In this document: one piece after another, positions 57,001 through 61,200 of the stretch
Layout: each line of letters starts with the position of its first letter
Position numbering within the stretch: the first letter of the stretch is position 1
Source of the DNA: Lutraria lutraria
Taxonomy: Eukaryota; Mollusca; Bivalvia; Venerida; Mactridae
DNA: 64,000 bases
Assembly: GCA_964023205.1 (NCBI GenBank)
Contig: OZ026838.1
Location: 24,393,843 to 24,457,842 of the forward strand
Direction: 5' to 3'
Notes under the pieces: model-generated
The model's database searches: none
Told to the model about the DNA's origin: nothing
What the model saw: the letters and a program-made list of their open reading frames with translations, nothing else
Position numbers and translations under genes: made by a program

Positions 57001-57376
57001 TTTTTTGTTGCTTGGTATGAAAGTATATTTAATCCTTGTAAATAACTTAAAATATTATTTTACATTTAACATATTTTGGCAGTCTTTTATGAATCTATTT
57101 ATATCAGTCAAAGTTATAAATAACTTAAAAATTGTCTACCTGAGAGCAGCTCATCATGTTTTTTGTTCTTAATTGGTAGAATTAATGTCCTGTGAACATA
57201 CCATACTTATTGTTGTTTTTCAGGATGATTATGCTGCCTTGGTTACTAAAACTAATGGTGCTTTATGGAACTTGGATGTTGTGGTTAGAGGAATGACAAC
57301 AAAGTTGGATAGAATTGTAGATGAATTTTTGACTCAGTCAAAATCAAATAATGAACAGTCGTGTCCTGCAGCATAA
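11867..57376 (+). CDS. Large lipid transfer protein (vitellogenin/apolipophorin superfamily) with vWD and C-terminal vWA-like domain; 45 coding exons, about 2,505 aa
   Basis: A single spliced gene read from phase-matched GT-AG exons, listed in the segment entries below. The exons total 7,520 bases, which becomes an exact codon multiple (2,506 with stop) once a 2-base excess in exon 17 is discounted. Such proteins are secreted, bind phospholipid and neutral lipid in an N-terminal cavity, and move lipid through haemolymph or into oocytes. Order: signal peptide (1 to about 20), lipoprotein N-terminal domain (about 30-700), beta-sheet/DUF1943-like region (to about 1170), RKKR site (1357-1360), long low-identity region, vWD (about 1932-2100), Cys-rich segment, vWA-like domain (about 2278-2490), stop TAA at 57374. 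No polyserine phosvitin tract was seen, and a furin-type site is present, so an apolipophorin or clotting-protein-like lipoprotein fits better than a classic yolk vitellogenin. Subfamily is uncertain; insect crossveinless-d-like proteins are another possibility. The 5' UTR is unresolved. Introns hold dense repeats. Confidence 0.93.
12086..13253 (+). repeat. AGCTCAC-type repetitive element with about 7 internal 146-bp units (lipoprotein intron 1)
   Basis: Opens TTTTTAGCTCACATGTCACA with a nearby AAAGTGAGCTATTAGGATCA and closes TCATGTGAGCGATATAGGGC…CCTCTTGTTAAATT. Between the ends a unit of about 146 bases containing GGGTCAAAAACTAGGTCACC, TCTTAGGAAAACC and TTGGATCTTCACCAAAC repeats about seven times with 10-20% divergence. 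Related elements lie at about 41690-42190 and 47195-48100. Superfamily not determined; no transposase. Confidence 0.85.
13318..13413. mobile_element. MITE family B, 3' fragment
   Basis: Contains AAAATGACCTCCATAAAGCA and TTTCCCTAGGGTGGCCTTTG and ends TTCACAGGTTTGAGTGTA, the right half of the family B MITE. It lies just upstream of lipoprotein exon 2 (13450). Confidence 0.7.
14995..15173. mobile_element. MITE family B copy
   Basis: Begins ATAGTGAAACCTGTGTTAGC and ends TTCACAGATATGACTGTA. Internal ACCACCCTGTGAATAATGGC matches the family. Diverged TIRs suggest an old copy. Intron 3. Confidence 0.75.
15523..24218 (+). CDS. Lipoprotein exons 4-14: N-terminal lipoprotein domain (vitellogenin N / helical arch)
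   Basis: Exons 15523-15617, 16564-16726, 17508-17690, 18334-18482, 18975-19293, 19648-19824, 20351-20434, 21624-21734, 22590-22724, 23298-23560 and 24102-24218 (residues about 88-686). Recognisable blocks: LNIKRGILSALQ (exon 5), TDIFGLCHTKYTF and TFRNLRQCE (exon 6), the RGDIFLDALKVCGTDA block (exon 9) and the LGTYFGHNY block (exon 10). Exons 11-14 encode helical repeats with paired hydrophobics (FKLVQEYRQY, QAFSQLITTT, MKAYMTTSLRTLLEND), as expected of the alpha-helical arch that forms the lipid cavity; exon 14 has ASWNAVRKERYFSLSPYY. Every junction keeps phase and no stop interrupts. Confidence 0.93.
17287..17471. mobile_element. MITE family B copy
   Basis: Begins GTAAGACCTGTGTTAGTGGT and ends TTCATAGCTTTGACTGTAAT, with GAATAAAGACCACCCTGTAA inside. 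Located 37 bases before lipoprotein exon 6, so its right end is close to the acceptor of intron 5. Confidence 0.75.
18575..18970. repeat. Repeat cluster in lipoprotein intron 7
   Basis: Three pieces: a family B right tip (ACACAGGTTTGACTGTATG, 18588-18606), a family D fragment (ACAGTTAAAACCCATAAAAC…CAGTTTTCCAGACATTC, about 18666-18770), and a dispersed element (18780-18960) with GTCACTCGGCAAGCATAAAT and CTACTTTCAGTACTTTGATT, also found at about 4600-4700 and 55570-55740. The last ends next to the exon 8 acceptor at 18975. Confidence 0.6.
20733..21164. repeat. 28-bp minisatellite, about 15 copies (lipoprotein intron 10)
   Basis: Unit TTATATAATATGTACATA plus CMTAGCATGC (M = A or C), 28 bases, almost identical from copy to copy. 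It contains the palindromes AGCATGCT and TGTACA. The only regular variation is A/C in ACATACMTAGC. Confidence 0.95.
21799..21980. mobile_element. MITE family C, full copy
   Basis: Starts TACAGTCAACCTCTCCAGTG and ends TTGGATAGGTAGAACTGTA. Internal TTCAACAACAGCATGATTTT and a palindromic AACAACA/TGTTGTT layout. TA plus CAGT tips as in family B but a different body. Intron 11. Confidence 0.8.
22763..22950. mobile_element. MITE family B copy
   Basis: Starts GGTTAAATCTGTGTTAGAAG and ends TTCACAGGTTTGACTGTTTA, with AAAGGCCACCCTGCAAATAA inside. Intron 12. Confidence 0.75.
24270..24453. mobile_element. MITE family D, full copy
   Basis: Starts ATACAGTAAAATCTCTGAAA and ends TTTTTAGGGGTTTTACTATA. The arms (AAAACAGGACTCC… / …GGGATCCTGTTTTT) are complementary and the middle holds repeated CTCTGAAA motifs. 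Another TA-CAGT-tipped palindromic element; partial relatives at about 18666-18770 and 24575-24660. Intron 14. Confidence 0.75.
24795..25090 (-). repeat. tRNA-derived SINE, inverted (lipoprotein intron 14)
   Basis: Read on the minus strand it shows the family order: a tRNA-like head ending in GGGTTCGATTCTTGGCTC, GACGCTTTTTCAGTGTCC, a body with TAAAGAACCAGGAAAC, and the tail ACCTTGGGTGGCTCTATAGT. Same family as 27513-27832. Confidence 0.7.
25273..31460 (+). CDS. Lipoprotein exons 15-22: beta-sheet / DUF1943-like region, with frameshift in exon 17
   Basis: Exons 25273-25424, 25936-26169, 26483-26623, 27276-27452, 28184-28411, 28728-28952, 29791-29885 and 31261-31460 (residues about 687-1169). 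The TCAGLPLNMTVSLSGKA block in exon 18 is a typical start of the lipoprotein beta-sheet region; exons 19-20 read as alternating beta-strands with Cys residues (VERCTESQ, SFCFHFEYP). Exon 17 is open in one frame to TAC at 26580 and then in another frame to its donor at 26624, while both flanking exons demand an intact frame: an AC duplication near 26577-26582 is the simplest cause. A weak alternative donor at 26577 (CGAAT|GTACAC) would also restore frame but would delete a plausible 15-residue block. Confidence 0.88.
25645..25863. mobile_element. Palindromic MITE (TACTGTA tips)
   Basis: Left arm TACTGTATTTTCATTTATTT…TTCGTGGGGA and right arm GATTCCACAGTA with AATCTACGAAATTAAATCCCCAAC are complementary in blocks. 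It ends 73 bases before exon 16 (25936), leaving the open frame through 25746-26186 partly MITE-derived. Only the part from 25936 is coding. Confidence 0.65.
26645..26830. mobile_element. MITE family G copy (ends TCTGGTTA…TAACCAGA)
   Basis: Starts TGTCTGGTTATCCAACCTAA and ends GAGTGTGTAACCAGAAACCA, preceded by CCTGACCTACCTACCCTATT. The same frame of motifs recurs at 29926-30220 (interrupted), 54585-54745 and, as fragments, at about 24000-24060, 29100-29165, 35690-35730, 44600-44900, 46000-46175 and 50070-50290. Confidence 0.7.
27513..27832 (+). repeat. tRNA-derived SINE, full-length (lipoprotein intron 18)
   Basis: The head has an A-box-like GGTTGAGTGGTAACACACC and a B-box-like GGGTTCGATTTTTGGC about 40 bases later, giving tRNA spacing. 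Body: CACTTTTTCAGTGTCCCCAT, GATAAAGAACCAGGAAA, GGTTCTCCTGTATCTTATCT. Tail: GGCTCTGAAATGACTGTAGC, GGGTCATTAAACAACAGATA. Other copies or parts: 11205-11288, 24795-25090 (-), 34139-34340, 48787-49005. The box spacing could support Pol III transcription, but the head is joined to a SINE body and is not a tRNA gene. Confidence 0.8.
29398..29580. mobile_element. MITE family B copy
   Basis: Starts ATACAGTCAACTTGTGTTAG and ends ATCACAGGTTGAACTGTATG, with GGCCACCTCCGAATAATGGC inside. Intron 20. Confidence 0.8.
29926..30220. mobile_element. MITE family G interrupted by a SINE tail (nested insertion)
   Basis: The left end GGACTGGTTATCCGATTTGT and right end CCAGCCTACTTACCCTATTT…GCATGTAAACAGAATC are those of family G. 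Between them 29998-30118 is a SINE body (CTTACGGAGGATGGGAGTCT, GACTCTGACTGTTGAAAAGG) like 3150-3345. The SINE is therefore younger than this MITE copy. Confidence 0.65.
30890..31200. repeat. CAGGG-type repeat relative with poly-C (lipoprotein intron 21)
   Basis: Holds CCAGGGATTTTTTGGGCGAT, CCGAAATTCGGTCATATTCC, a C tract near 30985-30995 and AAAATTCCCAATCCC, matching the dioxygenase-intron element at 5690-5985 in layout. It ends about 60 bases before exon 22 (31261). Confidence 0.5.
31639..32170. repeat. 33-bp minisatellite, left part (about 16 copies)
   Basis: Unit TATATAGAGGATATAAGTTT + TGCTAGGACATTA (33 bases) with two common variants (GGACATT / GGCCATT; GATATAAG / GATACAAG). Since 33 is a multiple of 3, frames on both strands stay open for more than 200 codons with an 11-residue repeat; this is not a gene. 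Lies in lipoprotein intron 22. Confidence 0.95.
32171..33979. mobile_element. 1.8-kb non-autonomous transposon (TIR CAGGGTTCTAGCCAG) inserted in the 33-bp minisatellite
   Basis: The 1,809-base insert starts CAGGGTTCTAGCCAG and ends CTGGCTAGAACCCTG: 15-base perfect terminal inverted repeats. The flanks on both sides read TAGAG, a 5-base target duplication copied from the minisatellite unit. The repeat array stops exactly at 32170 and resumes at 33980. CAGGG tips and a short duplication suggest a hAT-type element (inference). No convincing transposase frame; it contains a tandem TGACAATTTTGTTTTCAACC duplication at about 32750-32800 and a duplicated GTGAGTTCTGATCAGAAATC near 33195-33232. Confidence 0.88.
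33980..34136. repeat. 33-bp minisatellite, right part (about 5 copies)
   Basis: Same unit as 31639-32170, resuming immediately after the transposon. One copy has TATAAAGGAT instead of TAGAGGAT. It is followed directly by SINE sequence. Confidence 0.93.
34139..34340 (+). repeat. SINE body and tail (lipoprotein intron 22)
   Basis: Begins TTTTTCAGTGTCCCAGTCCC and ends GCTATTAAACAACAGATGAA, with GATAAAGAAGCAGAAAAAAA and CAGTTCTCCTGTATCTTCTC. Lacks the tRNA-like head; family of 27513-27832. Confidence 0.7.
34390..34567. mobile_element. MITE family B copy, inverted
   Basis: Starts CATGTGAACAAAGGCCACCC and ends CTTACACTAGTTTGACTGTA. Internal AGAATGTCCTGTATTCACAG matches the family. Intron 22, about 70 bases before exon 23. 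Confidence 0.75.
34639..37772 (+). CDS. Lipoprotein exons 23-26
   Basis: Exons 34639-34766, 35040-35188, 36029-36123 and 37599-37772 (residues about 1170-1351). They encode beta-rich sequence with alternating polar and hydrophobic residues, for example TIFHLNYTTATIGWEF and TMTFETAISSDDVNLNGKIS, as expected for the amphipathic strands that contact lipid. I see no catalytic motif and sequence alone does not name a domain. Phases match on all junctions. Intron 25 contains the 41-bp minisatellite. Confidence 0.85.
34830..34935 (+). repeat. tRNA-like SINE head
   Basis: CTGTGGTCGAATGGTTATGG (A-box-like) and GTGAGTTCAAAACCCACACT (B-box-like) 40-50 bases apart, without a recognisable full tRNA fold. 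Intron 23. Confidence 0.5.
35800..35925. mobile_element. MITE family B fragment with expanded GGTGGCCTTTATT units
   Basis: Five or six consecutive copies of about 22 bases (GGTGGCCTTTATTCACA) derived from the family B interior. Looks like a local tandem expansion inside a decayed MITE. Intron 24. Confidence 0.65.
36379..37455. repeat. 41-bp minisatellite, about 26 copies (lipoprotein intron 25)
   Basis: Unit ATACTTGACTGTATATCCTA + ATTTGATATATTATTGTGGTC, 41 bases, 26 copies with few substitutions (ATATATTATTG / ATACATAATGG / AAATATTATAG). No open frame because 41 is not a multiple of 3. It fills most of the intron between exons 25 and 26. Confidence 0.95.
38543..38641 (+). CDS. Lipoprotein exon 27: basic segment with furin-type cleavage site
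   Basis: A 33-codon exon (residues 1352-1384), phase 0 on both sides, so it could be skipped without changing frame. It encodes R-K-K-R-S (38558-38572), matching the furin consensus R-X-K/R-R. What follows is rich in Lys/Arg spaced with aromatics (IYGKFKNLRKSW). Cleavage would give chains of about 1,360 and 1,145 residues. Proteolytic splitting at such a site is established for apolipophorin II/I and many vitellogenins; that this one is used is inferred. Confidence 0.85.
38887..39063. mobile_element. MITE family C copy, inverted
   Basis: Starts AAAACTCTCCAAGATACACC and ends CTCTGGAGAGATTGAACTGT, with CTCAAGAGAGGGCCACTC, the complement of the family C left end. Intron 27. Confidence 0.75.
39170..48723 (+). 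CDS. Lipoprotein exons 28-36: region between furin site and vWD
   Basis: Exons 39170-39310, 39669-39859, 40578-40861, 41313-41449, 42762-42917, 43694-43921, 45322-45499, 46533-46711 and 48543-48723 (residues about 1385-1942). The first part is beta-rich (ILFNWDAPSHDEPLIRVF and similar); exons 33-35 are helical and charged (WSVVYHEAAEKLFRSS, AETLNRMADDVRKNE, KKIFIANVADAV). This part of the superfamily is poorly conserved, so no domain is named. Exon 36 ends with TFDGVHYRLP, the opening strand of the vWD domain. All phases agree. Confidence 0.85.
40105..40432. mobile_element. MITE family B-derived element, enlarged
   Basis: Left end AGTCAAACCTTACGAACAAT and right end AAGACAGGTTTGACTAAATT enclose about 330 bases, roughly twice the usual size, with repeated AATCAATGACA/AATCAACTTTC and TGACCTTTTT blocks. 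Probably a duplicated interior. Intron 29. Confidence 0.6.
41690..42190 (+). repeat. AGCTCACC repeat element with (GT)n (lipoprotein intron 31)
   Basis: TATAGCTCACCAGAGCACAA and TGCTTATGGTGAGCTATTGT are the paired start; then GTGATGTCCGTTGTCCGTG running into (GT)n at about 41957-42007, then CATCTCCTTCTTAACCAGTT and CTGTGGCTGCCATGGCAACT. The same text appears at 47195. Open frames here come from the repeat. Confidence 0.8.
43005..43235. repeat. 60-bp tandem repeat, about 3.7 copies (lipoprotein intron 32)
   Basis: CACTTTGATGGTGTTTCACC, TTTGTCTTTGCAATTTATTG and GTATTATGCCTGCTTCATCT make a 60-base unit; the last two copies are almost identical and the first is diverged. The period keeps a frame open, but neighbouring exon phases exclude it as coding. 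Confidence 0.85.
43313..43484. mobile_element. MITE family F (TACAGTGTAACCTCC ends)
   Basis: Starts TACAGTGTAACCTCCATGTA and ends GGGAGGTTGCATTGTACA: inverted ends around an about 170-base body. It abuts a family C copy directly on its right. Intron 32. Confidence 0.7.
43483..43660. mobile_element. MITE family C copy
   Basis: Starts CAGTACAACCTCTCCAAAGT and ends TTAGAGAGGTTGCACTGC with TTCAACAACAGCATGATTTT inside. It lies 34 bases before exon 33 and directly behind the family F copy. Confidence 0.8.
44470..44570 (-). repeat. tRNA-like SINE head, inverted
   Basis: On the minus strand GGCCAGTTGAGTGGTTAGTG (A-box-like) is followed by GCTCGAC and ATCTAGATTTCAATCC (B-box-like). Intron 33. No full cloverleaf is convincing. 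Confidence 0.5.
45053..45295 (+). repeat. tRNA-derived SINE (lipoprotein intron 33)
   Basis: Head CCATGGTCCAGTGGTTATGG and B-box AAGTTCGAATCCAACC are followed by GTGAGGAATCAATTCAGCTA, CTTGCTGAATGTTGGTGGTT and a tail ending before the exon 34 acceptor. Same layout as 8841-9085. Confidence 0.75.
47195..48100 (+). repeat. AGCTCACC repeat element with about 4-5 internal 150-bp units (lipoprotein intron 35)
   Basis: Starts TTTTTAGCTCACCAGAGCAG…GTGTGTGTG plus a G tract, then CATCTCCTTCTTAACCGGTT and CTGGTTGCCAGGGTAACCAA as in 41690-42190. A unit of about 150 bases containing TAGTGGACCTCTACCAAGTT, CAAATTATTGCCCTAGGG and AAATTTTAAAAATCTTCTTG then repeats four to five times. Confidence 0.8.
48693..51636 (+). 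CDS. Lipoprotein exons 36 (end)-39: von Willebrand factor D domain
   Basis: Coding parts 48693-48723, 49704-49866, 50704-50894 and 51383-51636 (residues about 1932-2145). Hallmarks: TFDGVHYRLP opening strand, ECSYLLAAD, WHNEVYLDN, SPFGVTVVCDN and the highly typical GLLGNNDRDSYTD with a following TLSTTESC. Exon 37 must start at 49704 after ATACTTCATAG: the more obvious AG at 49717 gives a stop after two codons in the required phase, while 49704 keeps both phase and the domain. vWD domains occur near the C-terminus of most vitellogenins and apolipophorins. Confidence 0.92.
48787..49005 (+). repeat. tRNA-derived SINE (lipoprotein intron 36)
   Basis: Contains GTGGGTTCAATTCTTGGTTC (B-box), GACACTTTCATGCAGTGCTT, GATAAAGAGCCAGGAAGAAC, CGTTCTCCTGTACCTTACCT and GGCTCTGAAAGGAGTC. 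Family of 27513-27832; the A-box side is eroded. Confidence 0.7.
50465..50690 (-). repeat. tRNA-derived SINE, inverted (lipoprotein intron 37)
   Basis: On the minus strand: GGGTCTCCATGGTCAAGTGG (A-box), TGTGAGTTCAAATCCCATTA (B-box), CACACGAGAGGAAGCTATCC, GTAGCTTACAGAAGCCCAGT. Same family as 8841-9085. It ends just before the exon 38 acceptor. Confidence 0.75.
52040..52245. mobile_element. Large imperfect palindrome (MITE-like), lipoprotein intron 39
   Basis: TTATTTCATGGGCATTTTTT with GGAACTGTCAAACTGTGG on the left pairs with CCACAGTTTTGACTGTTCC and AATGCCCATGAAATAAAT on the right; the centre GCCCTCAGCCTACGGCCTTG is also self-complementary. No open frame. Confidence 0.75.
52366..53369 (-). 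mobile_element. Mariner-like element, about 1 kb, with degraded transposase N-terminus
   Basis: Terminal inverted repeats of about 32 bases, with CGAGGCTTGTCCAAAAAGTT on the left and its near-perfect complement AACTTTTTGGACAAGCCTTG on the right, flanked by TA. A minus-strand frame ending at 52784 has the helix-turn-helix style start of mariner transposases: a KQCTVTKLYV helix, ETIKMISSA, YKWHKRIGDG and a trailing R. The DDE/DDD catalytic part is absent, so the copy is internally deleted and inactive. Lipoprotein intron 39. Confidence 0.8.
53588..54034 (+). CDS. Lipoprotein exons 40-41: Cys-rich segment after vWD
   Basis: Exons 53588-53705 and 53807 to probably 54034 (residues about 2146-2260). 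With the end of exon 39 they give a run of cysteines (SQQCYENYRKC, LKACSSY, NMCRIQRCED, NNSCYVF, AECAAKG) resembling the C8 module that follows vWD domains in mucin-like proteins. The donor of exon 41 is uncertain: GCAG|GTTCTA at 54034 is the phase-correct choice, but it makes a poly-T tract (about 54007-54020) coding as a Phe-rich patch. No better phase-1 donor is visible. Confidence 0.75.
54318..57376 (+). CDS. Lipoprotein exons 42-45: C-terminal von Willebrand A-like domain
   Basis: Exons 54318-54561, 55134-55293, 55897-56076 and 57224-57376 (residues about 2261-2505). The vWA order is visible: strand TLDIVLVIS, strand DVRISLVGFGG, helix ADGFDAIKKAA, strand HKMIIVFMT, helix LAELTSVLQD then GIILNVVSD, helix DYAALVTKTNGAL and a final amphipathic helix. 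The metal-site motif DxSxS is replaced (S2285-H-H-I-S in place of D-x-S-x-S), so Mg-dependent ligand binding is unlikely. The chain ends QSCPAA and TAA. Junction phases all agree. Domain call by pattern, not by alignment. Confidence 0.82.
54585..54745. mobile_element. MITE family G copy
   Basis: Starts TTTCTGGTTACCTGATTTAC and ends GAGCATGTAACCAGAAATGA, with GCCTGACCTACCTACCCTAT before the right end. Intron 42. Confidence 0.75.
55570..55745. repeat. Dispersed element, GAGTACTTTGATT end
   Basis: Shares CATGAATTTTGATGTGGGCT, TTTTTCTACATTCATCATTG and TTCAGTTTCTATGAGTACTT with 18780-18960 and, inverted, 36236-36390. Intron 43. Confidence 0.55.
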
Positions 57377-57802
57377 CGAGTTAGTTATGAAGTTATCTTG
57401 GACTTCATATATTGTTATAGTGCAATATAGTTATGTACATTTATCACTTATCAAATATTCAATGAAGCAATTGATCAAAATGTGTGATTTGAGAGAAGTT
57501 GATTTTGTGAATCTTTGTGCAAGAAGCATTATGTATAAGGTGTGGTATGACATTTATTTATTATTGTATAGGCCTATTAATAATAGGTTGAATCAGGAAC
57601 TGTACATTCCATCTCTCCCTTGTCCTTTAGAGGATAAAATTTGTGTTGATCAAATACAATCTGATTTCCCATTGTTTTTTTATTATTGTCAGAGATTGTG
57701 ATAATGTAAAGACTCTTTTGATTAGATGACATTTGTTTAAGATTATGTGTGTCTGAAACTAATATTTTATGTTAGCTTCTGTCTAATTGTTTAAGACATT
57801 AT

Positions 57803-57808
57803 ATTAAA
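57803..57808 (+). terminator. Candidate poly(A) signal ATTAAA for the lipoprotein gene
   Basis: Common poly(A) signal variant 427 bases after the stop codon. No transcript evidence, and other A-rich hexamers are nearby, so this is a weak call. Confidence 0.3.
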
Positions 57809-58068
57809 AATTACAAAATATCATATAGAAATACAATATATATATATATATATATGATATATTGAGTTCAAAGAATATTATTAATTTATGGAAAAGAAAC
57901 AAGACTTCTTTGTTGAATTTTGTGATATGATTTGATCCCGACAAAATTAATAGATATGAATTAATTGTTTCTTGTTGTACTGTCGAAATGATTGTATTAG
58001 CTTTAATTGGTGAACAACTTGTCCAGTTGACAAAATGTCATGTTTTGTTGTACTGTATAAGATACATG

Positions 58069-58247
58069 TACAGTCAAGTCAGTGTAAGAGGTCTCCTCCA
58101 AATACAGGTCATTGCAGGAATAAATTCAATTCTTTTAAAAACCTTCATTTATTAATCAGAACCTGCAAATAACAACCACCTTTACAAAAAGACCACATTA
58201 TGTCTTTCCCAAGCGTAACTTTTGTTCACAGGTTTGACTTTATATGC
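58069..58247. mobile_element. MITE family B copy
   Basis: Starts GTACAGTCAAGTCAGTGTAA and ends TTCACAGGTTTGACTTTAT, with TCCTCCAAATACAGGTCATT inside. Lies downstream of the lipoprotein stop; it carries an AATAAA at about 58119-58124. Confidence 0.8.
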
Positions 58248-58249
58248 AT

Positions 58250-61200
58250 AATCAGATTACTGTACCTTAGCAATAGCAATATAATACATATAACTAGGTT
58301 TTATATTTTATTATTTATCTGAAGAACAAGCAAAATATATAAAAGCATGAAGGTTACATCAGTTTTACAGTTACATCAATTTCGAGACAGTTCAGAAATA
58401 AGTGTACTATATGTCCAGGAACCAGTATAATAAGGCTAAACTTATAGTAATACTATAAACTACTCAGTATTTCTCCTCAACAAAATGAACACATGTCATT
58501 TTCAAAAATTTGCTATTTGTTCTGACTTACTTTTACAGTCAGATTAATAAGGTGTACAGTCAGCACACTAGAAAAAATTAAATAATTTGAATGGACTAGC
58601 GTTTATAAACCCCTCATGTTCTTTATTTGCCCAAAATGTATAAATTGACAAAAAAAACAGATCAAAAACAAAATCCTGCACAAATAACTTGTAGAAATTA
58701 CAAGGAACAGGTACAGGAGTTGATTCAATGCTAATTACTGTTTAACATATAAACTAACTTATACATCAACATAAAAAATTCTAAACCTTTTTATTACTAA
58801 TTGGATCCCTTTCTTAGTGTTGGTCAATTCTGTACAAACGTGTAAATGATGAACAGGCAACATAACCATAAATGATAGTATAAACAAAAATGAATTGTTA
58901 AATAAATACACACAAAAATATGATGACTTCTCCGAAATGCAAACCAATACTGGAAGAGTAAAATTGGGATTTGAAATCAAACAGTTCAACGAATATAAAC
59001 AAAATTGTTCATGACGGGAAAATAAAAAAATCATCACAGTTGAAGTAGAACAATAAATACAAATGCATTTTATGTGAGATCAGTCAAACAATACAATAAA
59101 ATAATATTTGTCATTTATTACAGACACTATTCTATTATCAAACATTTATTTTTACTAAACATGTTTTAATTGAAACATTAGATAATTTAAATAATTTTGC
59201 TCAAATCATAACTTTAACACATCTGAAAAATACTTATTTTGTTAATTGAAATTTTTTAATTCTAATATTGTAAATTAATAGTAAGTAATACTTTGTATTC
59301 TCTCTGACAAATCTAAAGATAGAGCTATTAACTATATCTGATACACAAAAGCAAACAACAGCACCAGAGATCAAAATTATATCTGTCTAAATTGTATTTA
59401 CAAAAACTTAACCTTTTCTTTTAAAAAGTTTTTTTCAGAATTTCTTTTACCCTTGATTTGTATTGAAAAAACGTTTCATACGTTTTCAGCAGTATTTCAG
59501 TTATAATACAAATGGCAGTAAATGGTTAAAACCAAAGTGGTTTTCCTGGTTTCTGTTTCAGTACTAACCCTGTCCCCCGCAAGTAACTGCCAAATTCTCA
59601 ACATGAATCAGATAAGTGGTTCAGGACAAATGGCTATAGGCTTAAAGTCTTCAACCATATTGTCACAGGATATTAATTTGGATATTGATCTATTAATAGT
59701 TTAATACAATGTACGACAGATGGAAGAAACAAAAGAGGCTATTAATAGTAATATAATGACAAAATAGAAAAAATACTACCAAATTATAAAATGTAGTGGA
59801 TGGCTGTAAAATACCTAAGAAAAAAGTCAAACTGGCAAAAAAAGCATAATTGTGAATGGTAAATGTGTATAATTGAAATAATAAGTATAAGAATACTTTA
59901 TATAGTACCAATGTATCATTAAAACATGCAATAAACAATCATCACTTATATCTATATACACGCAGCATGCATGGAGAGATTTATACAGAATGGTTACGCA
60001 ATATACTTGAGAATTTTGTAAAATTAAATGATTTTCATACAATCGTTGTAAACAATATAGTAAACAAGCAATCATACAGCATAATAGAAGATACAATGTA
60101 ACAAAGTAATTATGGTAGTTTTGGGCTTCACCGAAATGCTTACAAGAAGTTTTGCTGTATTGTATCAGGGAATTTTACCTTATAGGTACCAGTACACAGA
60201 TCCATTCTCAATTCATTATAGAGACCATTTTTCCAAATTTTGGAAAAAAATCCTTATAAAATATGAAATTTCTTCGAAAAAGTAAATTTTCAATTATTAC
60301 ACACACAATTCTAATCAATAACTCAAGAGCATACTGGTAGTCCATCAGCAACAGTAACCAATTAATCAAAAAATTCTGTAACACATCTAATAATATCTGA
60401 CAATAAATAAATAAAAAAATATCTTTAAAACACAGCTAAATGACTGATTTTTTTTCCAGAATCAGGTGTTACCATTCCCAAAATGTTGAAATAAAATCCC
60501 TGTATAAGTACTTCAATGATACAGCTTTAATAATTCACCATTTGGATAATCTACTAGACTATTAAAATAATCAAATAATGCAAACTAAATAACAAAGACA
60601 AGAAATTGATTTATCAATGATTAGTTAAAATTCAATAAATTTAAGCAAAATTCAGATGGCTGAAGAAATTTCACATAAGAAAAATTATCATATATAGTTG
60701 TCACTCTCGCTCACATTTATAACTGAAAAAAATTCTATAGGATAAAATAAAACTAACATGATCCTCTGTAAAACACTTAATCACTGAACTTAAATGCACA
60801 TGACGAACAAAGATGTCAATAAGTGAACAGAGTTTGAACACTAATAACAGTTCTGACTAGACAAACAAATGTCCATAAATGCACTAATTGAAACAAACAA
60901 CAAACATAATATAAACTAACAACAAAAAACCTAGGTCCAAACAATTGATGTTAGAACTATATACCGGGTACTCTTGCATAGTTAATACTTATAGACTATG
61001 GAACATATCTGCACTATAATGTGTAATGTCAAACATCAATTAAGATAACAGACAATTATCTTGATCAACAACTAAGAACAAAACAGTCTTTTGAGACCAT
61101 ACATAAAAAAGTTAAATTTTAATGAGTCAATCAGGTGATTTCAAACTCACAATTTTTTAAGGATGGCCTGGTGCACATACATCAACTTGTCTCTTTATCA

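Larger units (their letters stand above)
57377..58250 (+). other. Probable 3' UTR of lipoprotein gene
   Basis: AT-rich, no family-like coding. An ATTAAA at about 57803-57808, 427 bases past the stop, is a candidate poly(A) signal; (TA)n follows at about 57837-57856. The open frame 57351-57701 is read in another frame from the real last exon and has no features. Confidence 0.5.

Noticed and set aside
59693..60096. Two minus-strand open frames of 80-90 codons
   Set aside because: Low-complexity T-rich sequence on that strand gives Phe/Leu/Tyr-rich frames; no start context, domain or splice partner.
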